The notes beneath the pieces are model-generated. The model was not told the origin of the DNA. It saw nothing but the letters and a program-made list of their open reading frames with translations, and searched no databases. DNA of 5,007 nucleotides from Lentzea aerocolonigenes (lineage in GTDB: Bacteria; Actinomycetota; Actinomycetes; Mycobacteriales; Pseudonocardiaceae), in NCBI RefSeq assembly GCF_000955955.1, contig NZ_JYJG01000466.1, positions 1-5,007 of the forward strand, given 5' to 3'. A program made the translations under genes and the position numbers. Shown piece after piece: positions 1-5,007 of this stretch (position 1 is the first letter of the stretch; every line of letters starts with the position of its first letter).

Positions 1-22
1 TTGCTGACCCGACAAAGCACTA

Positions 23-871
23 CTAGGCCAGCCGCAGCGAACGGGCGGAGGTGTCCAGGACCGCCTCCACCCCGAGCGGCAACGACCACTGCCCGGCGCA
101 GTGCCCGAACCCGAAGTCACCCAGGATCGGCACGCCCAGCCCGGAGAGCCGGTCGTGCAGCACCGACGACACGTCACCGCAGTCCGTCCACGACCCCAGC
201 ACGATCCCCGACACCGGCGCGAACCACCCCGCCCGCAGCAACTGCGTCAGAATCCGGTCCAGCCGGTACGGCTCCTCGCCGATGTCCTCCAGCAACGCGA
301 TCGCCCCGTCGGCCGGCCGCGCCCAGCGAGGCCCGCCCACCGCCGCCGCGAGCAACGCCGCGTTCCCACCCGTGAGCACCCCACGCGCGGTCCCCGGCGC
401 CACAGGCGTTCCAGCCGTCCACGACGACACGCCCTCGAACAACAACGACCGCAGCCGCTGCTGAGCCACCGGGTCGTCGACGAAATCAGAGGTCCCCGGC
501 ATCGGCCCGAACACCGTCGGCCGACCCGCCGCGTTCAGCTCGGCGTGCAGCACCGTCACATCCGACGAGCCCACGAACAGCCGCGGCGGCAAGTCCTTCC
601 ACGGCACCAGGTCGGCCATCCGCAGACACCCGTACCCGCCCCGCACACACACGACCGCGGCGACATCAGAGCACCAAGCCGTCACGAACTCCTCGGCGCG
701 AGCGGCGTCTGACCCGGCCAGATAAGGCAACGACCACGGCTCCACCACAGGTGTGGTGACCTCGAGCCCCCACGACCGCAGCACCGCCACACCGGCGAGA
801 ACCTTGGCCGGGACGGCCGGGCCGGCCGGTGACACCAGCGCGACCCGGTCCCCGGGAACCAGCAGTCTCAC
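23..871 (-). CDS. S66-family LD-carboxypeptidase / MccF-like serine peptidase
   Basis: The 282-residue product matches the S66 peptidase family (LdcA/MccF). Known members cleave the L-D bond of muropeptide tetrapeptides during cell-wall recycling, or inactivate microcin C-type compounds. The N-terminus (VPGDRVALVSPAG, residues 5-17) is typical of a complete family member. RGGYG lies at 78-82. The nucleophile motif GSSD (101-104) gives Ser103 as catalytic. GGN follows at 168-170, then LEDIGEEPYRLDR (194-206) with Glu195 as the likely triad Glu. GHCAGQWSLPLG (256-267) supplies His257. The triad is thus intact. No signal peptide is visible, so a cytosolic enzyme is expected. The GTG start at 871 overlaps the stop of the upstream S9 peptidase in a GTGA tetramer, which indicates translational coupling; only a weak GGAA lies upstream. 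Substrate (muropeptide versus peptide-antibiotic) cannot be decided from sequence. Confidence 0.93.
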   Translation of the reverse strand: MRLLVPGDRVALVSPAGPAVPAKVLAGVAVLRSWGLEVTTPVVEPWSLPYLAGSDAARAEEFVTAWCSDVAAVVCVRGGYGCLRMADLVPWKDLPPRLFVGSSDVTVLHAELNAAGRPTVFGPMPGTSDFVDDPVAQQRLRSLLFEGVSSWTAGTPVAPGTARGVLTGGNAALLAAAVGGPRWARPADGAIALLEDIGEEPYRLDRILTQLLRAGWFAPVSGIVLGSWTDCGDVSSVLHDRLSGLGVPILGDFGFGHCAGQWSLPLGVEAVLDTSARSLRLA

Positions 872-2754
872 TCGGACAGTTCCAGCACCGGCACCCCCGG
901 CGGCACGAACCCGAACACCTGCCCGTAGAACGACAGCTCGGCCTCCAGCGCCGTCTTGATGGTCTCCGCCTTGCGGAACCCGTGCTGCTCACCCTCGAAC
1001 GTCAGGTACGCGTGCCGGATCCCCGACCCCGCCAGGTCCGCCGCGAACCGGTCCGCCTGCTCCGGCGGGCAGATCTCGTCCTCCAGGCCCTGCAGCAACA
1101 GCACCGGCCCCGACACCTGCCGCGCCTTCGCCGACGGCGACCGGTCGCGGTAGCGGGACTCGGCCTCCGGCAGCGTGCCGACCAGGCCCTCGACGTAGCG
1201 GGACTCGAAGTCGTGCGTCTCGCCGCCCTCCGACGTCCAGCCCTTCAGGTCCAGGATCGGGAACGCGACCATCCCGCACTGGTAGACGTCCGTCGACGTC
1301 AGCGACGCGGCGGACGTCCAGCCACCGGCCGAACCACCGCGGATGCCGAGGCGTTGCGGATCGGCCGTGCCCTCCTTCGCCAGCTGCTGGGCCACGAACG
1401 CGCAGTCCTCCACGTCCACGACACCCCACTGCTCGCGCAGCCGCTCCCGGAACGCCCTGCCGTAGCCGGTGGAGCCGCCGTAGTTCACCGCCACCACACC
1501 GATGCCGCGGCTGGTGAAGTACGCGATGTCGGTGTCGAGCTTCGGCAACGCCCGGCCCGTCGGGCCGCCGTGCACGTGCACCACGTACGGCGGCAGCTCA
1601 CCCTCTGGCCCGGCGAAGTCCGGATTGGACGGCGGGTACACGTAGGCCGGGATCTCGCCGAACAGCCGCTCCACCGGCACCGGCAGATACGCGTCCTCGT
1701 CCGCCGGCTCGCCGCCCGTGAGGTACGTGAGCTCGCCGTTGGAGAGGTCCAGGCGCACCACCGCGTACTCCGAGGTCGGGCCCGCCGCGCCGCAGATGAC
1801 CACGCCGTCGCGCACCGCCAGTTCCGCCGCCCACGTCGGCAGATCGGTCTGCACGTCGGTCACCGTCGCTGACCGCTCGTCGAGCACCGCGAGGTGGCCG
1901 GAACGGATCACCAGGTAGCGGCCCGGCGAGAGGGTCGCGAACCAGCGGTTGCCCAGCCGCCACATCGGCCCACCCAGCTCCTGCTCGCAGGGCGCGAGGT
2001 TCGTGCGTGAGCCGTCCAGGCCGACGCGGAAGAGGTTCCACCAGCCGTCCGGGTCCGTCAGCGCCAGCAGGGAGTCGCCCTCCCACTCGAACTGGCACAC
2101 CGCCTCGGTCTGCGAACCGGACACCACGCGATGTTCGGACGAACCGACATCTGCGACGCAGAGCTCGGTGCCGTCCCACGGCATCTGCGGGTGGTTCCAG
2201 CCGATCCACGCGAACTTCGTGCCGTCGGGGCTGATCTTCGGGCCGGTCATGAAGTGGTGCGACGAGCCCAGCACCCGCACCTCACCGGACGGCGTGATCG
2301 CCACCAGCTCGCGGCGCACGTCGGTGCGCGCGTCACCGGTGATCGTCTCCCGCACGCACCACACCTCGCCGTCCGGACCGGCGGACAGGTCGGCGTAGCG
2401 CAAGCCGTGGTGCCGCTGGGGTTCCGGCGTCAACGCCACCGGTTCGGGCGAGTCCGGGTTGAACACGTAGACGCGCTGGTCGTCCCAGTGCGTGAACGCG
2501 ACCCGGTCGGAGGCCAGCACCACGAACGGCCTGCCGCCGTACTCGTGCACCCGGTTGCGGGCGTTCCACGGCGCGGGCAGCACGTCGGCGCCGTCACGCA
2601 CCAGAGCGACTCTGCCGCCCTCCGCCGGACGGCTCTCCGCCCACCACACTTGTTCACCGGCGAGGTCGGCCCACTGGAACCCACCTCCCGGCTTCGAGGT
2701 GTCGCCGGCCGTGATCGGCGAGGTCCAGGTCCCGTACGAAGCGATCTTCACCAC
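868..2754 (-). CDS. S9-family prolyl oligopeptidase-like serine peptidase
   Basis: The 628-residue protein has the two-part architecture of S9 peptidases: an N-terminal beta-propeller-like region (about 20-350, with TolB/WD-like strands such as ISPDGTKFAWIGWN at 174-187) and a C-terminal alpha/beta hydrolase (about 365-615). In the hydrolase, HVHGGP (393-398) and YGGSTGYG (425-432) are the oxyanion/entry motifs. GGSAGG (473-478) carries nucleophile Ser475. QGLEDEICPPEQ (555-566) supplies Asp559, and EGEQHGF (587-593) supplies His591. All three triad residues are present. There is no signal peptide, so it should act on short peptides in the cytoplasm, probably as a dipeptidyl/acylaminoacyl or oligopeptidase type; exact specificity is not readable. 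The GTG start is chosen because a TAGGGT -10 box ends exactly 6 bases before it, which predicts a leaderless transcript. It is the first gene of an operon with the S66 peptidase. Confidence 0.94.
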   Translation of the reverse strand: MVKIASYGTWTSPITAGDTSKPGGGFQWADLAGEQVWWAESRPAEGGRVALVRDGADVLPAPWNARNRVHEYGGRPFVVLASDRVAFTHWDDQRVYVFNPDSPEPVALTPEPQRHHGLRYADLSAGPDGEVWCVRETITGDARTDVRRELVAITPSGEVRVLGSSHHFMTGPKISPDGTKFAWIGWNHPQMPWDGTELCVADVGSSEHRVVSGSQTEAVCQFEWEGDSLLALTDPDGWWNLFRVGLDGSRTNLAPCEQELGGPMWRLGNRWFATLSPGRYLVIRSGHLAVLDERSATVTDVQTDLPTWAAELAVRDGVVICGAAGPTSEYAVVRLDLSNGELTYLTGGEPADEDAYLPVPVERLFGEIPAYVYPPSNPDFAGPEGELPPYVVHVHGGPTGRALPKLDTDIAYFTSRGIGVVAVNYGGSTGYGRAFRERLREQWGVVDVEDCAFVAQQLAKEGTADPQRLGIRGGSAGGWTSAASLTSTDVYQCGMVAFPILDLKGWTSEGGETHDFESRYVEGLVGTLPEAESRYRDRSPSAKARQVSGPVLLLQGLEDEICPPEQADRFAADLAGSGIRHAYLTFEGEQHGFRKAETIKTALEAELSFYGQVFGFVPPGVPVLELSE

Positions 2755-2766
2755 AACCCGACCCTA
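2754..2766 (-). promoter_or_regulatory. Putative -10 box TAGGGT for the peptidase operon (leaderless)
   Basis: TAGGGT reads on the minus strand at 2766 to 2761 and fits the actinobacterial TAnnnT -10 consensus. Six bases separate it from the GTG of the S9 peptidase, so the expected +1 coincides with the start codon and the mRNA would be leaderless. No proper Shine-Dalgarno sequence is seen before this GTG, which agrees with that. No convincing TTGACA-like -35 is visible at 17-19 bases. Confidence 0.55.
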
Positions 2767-2824
2767 TACGCGGAGTGTTTGGTGGGGGAGGACCTGCCGA
2801 CGATCTCCGCGTGGCCTAGGGTCG
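2759..2824. repeat. Mirrored CTCCGCGT/TAGGGTCG inverted repeat between divergent genes
   Basis: On the plus strand CTCCGCGT (2805-2812) is followed after GGCC by TAGGGTCG (2817-2824). On the minus strand the same two octamers occur in the same order, CTCCGCGT (2775 to 2768) and TAGGGTCG (2766 to 2759), separated by a single A. The result is an inverted repeat centred near 2791, with arms of 17 and 20 bases. The TAGGGT parts are read as -10 boxes. The CTCCGCGT parts lie just upstream of each, where a shared regulator or sigma-specific recognition could act. The unequal spacers argue against one rigid palindromic operator. The repeat is seen directly; its regulatory role is inference. Confidence 0.55.
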
Positions 2825-2829
2825 TAAGG
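2817..2829 (+). promoter_or_regulatory. Putative -10 box TAGGGT for the DUF3090-SCO1664-type operon
   Basis: TAGGGT at 2817-2822 lies 10 bases before the ATG at 2833, putting the expected +1 near 2829 and leaving a leader of about 4 bases. The AAGGG at 2826-2830 is only two bases from the ATG, too close for a normal ribosome binding site, so near-leaderless initiation is favoured. The -35 region (about 2793-2799, CCTGCCG) matches TTGACA poorly. Confidence 0.5.
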
Positions 2830-2832
2830 GCC

Positions 2833-3399
2833 ATGGCTCGTGTCATCCACGTATTCCGCGCACCCGACCGGTTCGTCGCAGGAACCGTCGGGCAGCCCGG
2901 CGACCGCACCTTCTACCTGCAGGCCTCCGAGCAGAGCAGGCTGATCAGCGTCGCCTTGGAAAAGCAGCAGGTCCAGGTCCTCGCCGAGCGCATCGGCTCG
3001 CTGCTCGAGGAGGTGCAACGCCGCTTCGGCACCGACGAGCCCGACGACCCGCCGCCGGACGACCCGGACACCGAACCCCTCGACGTGCCCGTCGAGGAGG
3101 AGTTCCGCGTCGGCACCATGGGACTGGGCTGGGACGCCGAGTCCAAGGCCGTCGTCATAGAGCTCCTCGCGATCTCCGAGGAGGAGGTCGACGAAGCCGT
3201 CGTGCTCGACGACACCGAGGAAGGCCCCGACGCCGTGCGGGTGTTCCTGTCCCCTGGAGCGGCCCGCGCGTTCGCCGAACGAGCCGACCGCGTCGTCAAC
3301 GCCGGCCGCAAACCCTGCCCGCTGTGCGCAGAACCCCTCGACCCGGACGGCCACATCTGCCCGCGGCAGAACGGCTACCGCCGCACCGAAGAAGACTGA
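2833..3399 (+). CDS. DUF3090 family protein (SCO1663-type), unknown function
   Basis: The 188-residue product is recognisable as DUF3090 from MARVIHVFRAPDRFVAGTVG (1-20), the QPGDRTFYLQA stretch (21-31) and the VALEKQQVQVLAERI segment (40-54). The family is widespread in Actinobacteria and has no established function. A second conserved block (GTMGLGWD, 94-101) follows a very acidic, proline-rich linker at about 68-90. The C-terminus has CPLC (162-165) and HICPRQNGYRR (174-184). Cys162, Cys165, His174 and Cys176 form a plausible CCHC zinc site, a small knuckle or ribbon. The reading frame is open far upstream, but the ATG at 2833 is chosen because conserved family sequence begins there and a -10 box sits just before it. 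Length is close to the roughly 195 residues usual for the family. It is co-transcribed with the kinase-like gene 2 bases downstream. Confidence 0.92.
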   Translation: MARVIHVFRAPDRFVAGTVGQPGDRTFYLQASEQSRLISVALEKQQVQVLAERIGSLLEEVQRRFGTDEPDDPPPDDPDTEPLDVPVEEEFRVGTMGLGWDAESKAVVIELLAISEEEVDEAVVLDDTEEGPDAVRVFLSPGAARAFAERADRVVNAGRKPCPLCAEPLDPDGHICPRQNGYRRTEED

Positions 3400-3401
3400 C
3401 C

Positions 3402-4190
3402 ATGGACACCGCCGCGGCCCTGGAACTGCTCAACCACGGCCGCATCGAGGTCGAGGGCCGTCTGGTCGACGCCTCCAACGCCACCTTGTTCTGCAAGATC
3501 TCGTTGGACGGCGTCGACGCCCAGTGCGTCTACAAGCCCGTGCGCGGTGAACGCCCGCTGTGGGACTTCCCCGACGGCACGCTGGCGGGCCGCGAGGTGG
3601 CCACCTACCTGATCTCGGCCGCGTCCGGTCTCGACCTCGTGCCGCCGACCGTGCTGCGCCCCGGCCCGTTCGGCTCCGGCATGGTCCAGCTCTGGATCGA
3701 CACCCGCGAAGAGGACGAACTCGTCGACATCATCGGCGTCGACGACGTCAAGCCCGGCTGGATCCCGGTCTTCCACGCCCACGACCGCTTCGGCGACCCG
3801 GCCGTGCTCGTGCACGCCGACCACCCGCGCATCGCGCTGATGTCGGCGTTCGACGTCGTGGTCAACAACGCCGACCGCAAGGGCGGCCACGTCCTGCACG
3901 CCGTCGACGGTGGCGTGTACGGCGTCGACCACGGCATCTGCCTGCACACCGAACCCAAGCTCCGCACCGTGCTGTGGGGCTGGGCCCGCGAACCCCTCGG
4001 CGCGCCGGTCCTGGAGTCGCTGCGCAGGCTGAGATCCGCGCTGGACGGCTCGCTGGGGGAGCAGCTGCACGACCACCTCACCCGCGCCGAGGTCCGGGCC
4101 GTGGGGGAGCGCACCGACAAGCTCCTCGCGGACGGCGTCTACCCCGAGCCCTCCGGCGACTGGCCCGCCATCCCCTGGCCCGCGTTCTGA
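3402..4190 (+). CDS. SCO1664 family protein, phosphatidylinositol-kinase-like
   Basis: The 262-residue protein belongs to the actinobacterial SCO1664-type family, which has distant similarity to phosphatidylinositol 3-/4-kinases; its substrate is unknown. Visible kinase-like features, in order, are CVYKPVRGERPLWDFP (42-57) with Lys45 as candidate nucleotide-binding lysine, REVA (64-67) with Glu65 as possible partner, DVVVNNADRKGGH (151-163) as a catalytic loop resembling the NTDRGxDN loop of type II PI4-kinases, and YGVDHG (173-178) with Asp176 in the DFG/IDNG metal-binding place. His163 takes the place of the usual metal-binding Asn. The C-terminus ends in PAIPWPAF. The ATG is 2 bases after the DUF3090 stop; a weak purine run GAAGAAG (3388-3394) is 7 bases upstream, so coupling is likely. 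No signal peptide or membrane segment is visible; cytosolic location is expected. Confidence 0.9.
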   Translation: MDTAAALELLNHGRIEVEGRLVDASNATLFCKISLDGVDAQCVYKPVRGERPLWDFPDGTLAGREVATYLISAASGLDLVPPTVLRPGPFGSGMVQLWIDTREEDELVDIIGVDDVKPGWIPVFHAHDRFGDPAVLVHADHPRIALMSAFDVVVNNADRKGGHVLHAVDGGVYGVDHGICLHTEPKLRTVLWGWAREPLGAPVLESLRRLRSALDGSLGEQLHDHLTRAEVRAVGERTDKLLADGVYPEPSGDWPAIPWPAF

Positions 4191-4276
4191 GCACCTCGTC
4201 AGAAGTCTTGCCGGCACAGAGCCAGACCCGGGATCGCTTGACGAGCAACGAGCAGAACTTCTGGCCAGGTGCTTAG
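4187..4276. repeat. Long imperfect inverted repeat, 25-base arms, 40-base loop
   Basis: Arms 4187-4211 and 4252-4276 match as inverted copies at 20 of 25 positions. Two perfect 7-base blocks anchor them: AGCACCT (4190-4196) with AGGTGCT (4267-4273), and CAGAAGT (4200-4206) with ACTTCTG (4257-4263). In RNA three of the five mismatches would be G-U wobbles, leaving only C-C and C-A unpaired. The left arm includes the TGA stop of the SCO1664-type gene, and the right arm ends inside the proposed -10 box of the membrane-protein gene. There is no U-tract after the right arm and the loop is long, so a simple intrinsic terminator is doubtful. It could be an mRNA 3'-end structure, a small mobile repeat, or a regulatory structure. 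I found no target-site duplication at the ends. Confidence 0.75.
4241..4254 (+). repeat. Tandem 7-base repeat ACGAGCA x2
   Basis: ACGAGCA occurs twice head to tail (4241-4247 and 4248-4254), in the loop and inner right arm of the long inverted repeat. It is preceded by TTG, forming TTGACG (4238-4243). It may be a half-site pair for a regulator or chance; no function is assigned. Confidence 0.4.
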
Positions 4277-4286
4277 TCTCGGCCAG
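4274..4286 (+). promoter_or_regulatory. Putative -10 box TAGTCT for the membrane-protein gene (leaderless)
   Basis: TAGTCT (4274-4279) fits TAnnnT and ends 7 bases before the GTG at 4287, so the transcript would start at or one base before the start codon. This is the same arrangement as at the two divergent promoters. No good -35 is found at the usual spacing; TTGACG at 4238-4243 is 30 bases away, which is too far. Confidence 0.4.
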
Positions 4287-4700
4287 GTGACCACGCGCGC
4301 CGCCCGGTTCCTGCTGATCGCCGTCGCCCTCGTCCACGTCGTCATCCCGGCGATCATGTGGTGGCAACGCGGGCAGCTGCACGACCAGATCGCCCGCTCG
4401 AACCCGGACCTGCCGCCTGCCGGTGTCGACGGCGCCGTCCAGATCGCGCTCATCGCCGCCGCCGTCTTCCACGCGGTCTTCGCGATCCTCAACGTGTGGC
4501 TCACCCGCCGCCTCGGGGCCGGCCGCGGCCGGATCGCCACCACCGTCGTCCAGCTGCTCGCGGCCGTCTTCAGCATCGTGTCCTGGCGGTCCTCGCCGAT
4601 GTTCCACGCGGTCATCCCCGTGGTCACCGCTTTGGAGCTGCTGACCGTCGTGCTGGTGTGGCTGCCGTCGCGTGACACCCGTCGTTCCGCCACGCCGTGA
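4287..4700 (+). CDS. Four-helix integral membrane protein, unknown function
   Basis: I do not recognise the family. The 137-residue product has four hydrophobic segments at about 7-26, 50-72, 83-100 and 104-126. Positive charges lie at the N-terminus (TTRAAR), between helices 2 and 3 (TRRLGAGRGR) and at the C-terminus (RDTRRS), predicting both ends in the cytoplasm. The 27-49 loop (polar, about 23 residues) faces outside, and the 3-4 connection is very short. Histidines sit in or near helices 1, 2 and 4 (His17, His62, His107), with Trp25-Trp26 at the edge of helix 1. An in-frame GTG at 4269 would add six residues, but the one at 4287 is preferred because a -10 box directly precedes it; neither has a Shine-Dalgarno sequence. 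The gene stands apart from the SCO1664-type gene by 96 bases and converges on the next gene with a 3-base gap. Confidence 0.75.
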   Translation: MTTRAARFLLIAVALVHVVIPAIMWWQRGQLHDQIARSNPDLPPAGVDGAVQIALIAAAVFHAVFAILNVWLTRRLGAGRGRIATTVVQLLAAVFSIVSWRSSPMFHAVIPVVTALELLTVVLVWLPSRDTRRSATP

Positions 4701-4703
4701 TCG

Positions 4704-5007
4704 TCACCTGCTGAAGGACCGCACGGCGGAGAGCAACGACACCAGGCTCGGGATCGGCTGCGGGCTGCGGCGCGGCAGCATCACCTCGACCAGCGGCCAC
4801 GGGGCCGCGGCCAGATCGCGCGGCACCGCGAGGAACACGATCGACTCCGGCCGGTGGGGCAGCCGCAGCGCCGGATACGACAGGCGGTGCCCGGACAGGT
4901 GCCCGGCGAGCGCGATCGCCTCGTCGCCCGGCACCGCGAGGCCGATCACGTGGGAGGCCGGGGAGAACAGCAACCGGGTGCCGCTGACCTCGGTCGTGAC
5001 GCGGGGG
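4704..5007 (-). CDS. C-terminal part of an unrecognised protein (runs off the right edge)
   Basis: The last 100 codons of a minus-strand gene are visible, ending in TGA at 4706-4704. The frame stays open to the window edge. The only possible start seen is a TTG at 4973 with no ribosome binding site, so the true start is probably outside. The visible part is a compact mixed sequence with alternating hydrophobic stretches (LLFSPASHVIGLAVPGDEA, SIVFLAVPRDLA) suggesting beta strands, and a basic, serine-rich tail ending in SLLSAVRSFSR. No membrane segment or catalytic motif is recognisable. Codon-position GC bias and the close convergent packing with the membrane-protein gene support a real gene, but no function can be assigned. 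Confidence 0.6.
   Translation of the reverse strand, partial: PRVTTEVSGTRLLFSPASHVIGLAVPGDEAIALAGHLSGHRLSYPALRLPHRPESIVFLAVPRDLAAAPWPLVEVMLPRRSPQPIPSLVSLLSAVRSFSR

Noticed and set aside
1..22. Left-edge bases downstream of the S66 gene.
   Set aside because: Only 22 bases are present and I see no terminator, gene end or repeat in them.
829..2832. Long plus-strand open frames opposite the S9 peptidase (829-1872 and the 2131-2832 extension ahead of DUF3090).
   Set aside because: Their translations are Arg/Pro/His-rich low-complexity shadows typical of high-GC antisense frames, while the minus strand encodes a full S9 peptidase with all motifs. The DUF3090 family sequence starts only at 2833.
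4187..4276. Calling the long inverted repeat a definite MITE or insertion element.
   Set aside because: No target-site duplication is visible (flanks CGCGTT and TCTCGG differ), and a second genomic copy cannot be seen in this window.
4238..4279. TTGACG (4238-4243) as the -35 partner of TAGTCT (4274-4279).
   Set aside because: The spacer would be 30 bases, far from the usual 16-19, and no TAnnnT box lies at the right distance from TTGACG.
3375..4607. A 410-codon minus-strand open frame opposite the SCO1664-type and membrane-protein genes.
   Set aside because: It spans two well-supported plus-strand genes and the structured gap between them, and its translation is Gly/Asp/Val-rich without any recognisable domain.
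4693..4728. Possible bidirectional terminator at the convergent stops: CGCCGTG (4693-4699) with CACGGCG (4722-4728), plus GTGAtcgTCAC (4697-4707) centred on the 3-base gap.
   Set aside because: The stems are only 7 and 4 base pairs, overlap each other, have no U-tract on either strand and lie in GC-rich coding sequence where such matches are common.

Overview
The window is very GC-rich DNA with tightly packed genes, GTG starts and TAnnnT-type -10 boxes placed directly before start codons. The gene content includes a DUF3090/SCO1664 pair that is characteristic of Actinobacteria. Together these point to a high-GC actinomycete chromosome. A Pseudonocardiales-like genus is my guess from protein style only. 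I see no rRNA, tRNA, CRISPR array, transposase or phage gene; this looks like core or near-core chromosome.

Layout. Left half, minus strand: a two-gene operon reading right to left. A cytosolic S9-family prolyl-oligopeptidase-like peptidase (868-2754) is followed, with a 4-base GTGA overlap, by an S66-family LD-carboxypeptidase/MccF-like serine peptidase (23-871). A 78-base divergent intergenic region (2755-2832) carries a TAGGGT -10 box on each strand, each inside a mirrored CTCCGCGT...TAGGGTCG block. Both genes therefore look leaderless or nearly so. Rightward from it run a DUF3090 protein (2833-3399) and, 2 bases later, a SCO1664-type phosphatidylinositol-kinase-like protein (3402-4190). 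A 96-base gap follows, dominated by a 25-base imperfect inverted repeat whose left arm contains the SCO1664-type stop codon. Next is a four-helix membrane protein of unknown function (4287-4700). Last, convergent and only 3 bases away, is the C-terminal part of an unrecognised gene that runs off the right edge (4704-5007, minus).

How the genes may work together. The two peptidases are translationally coupled and probably act on peptides in the cytoplasm; peptide turnover, muropeptide recycling and detoxification of peptide-type inhibitors are all possible. DUF3090 and the SCO1664-type protein are part of a conserved actinobacterial set of unknown function. The visible motifs (a CCHC metal site in one, kinase-like K/D/H/D residues in the other) suggest a metal-binding partner with a small-molecule or lipid kinase, but this is inference. 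The usual phosphomutase-like third member is not directly upstream here.

I found no gene set that is plainly a new system. The least explained items are the large inverted repeat at 4187-4276, the mirrored divergent promoter, and the uncharacterised kinase-like pair.
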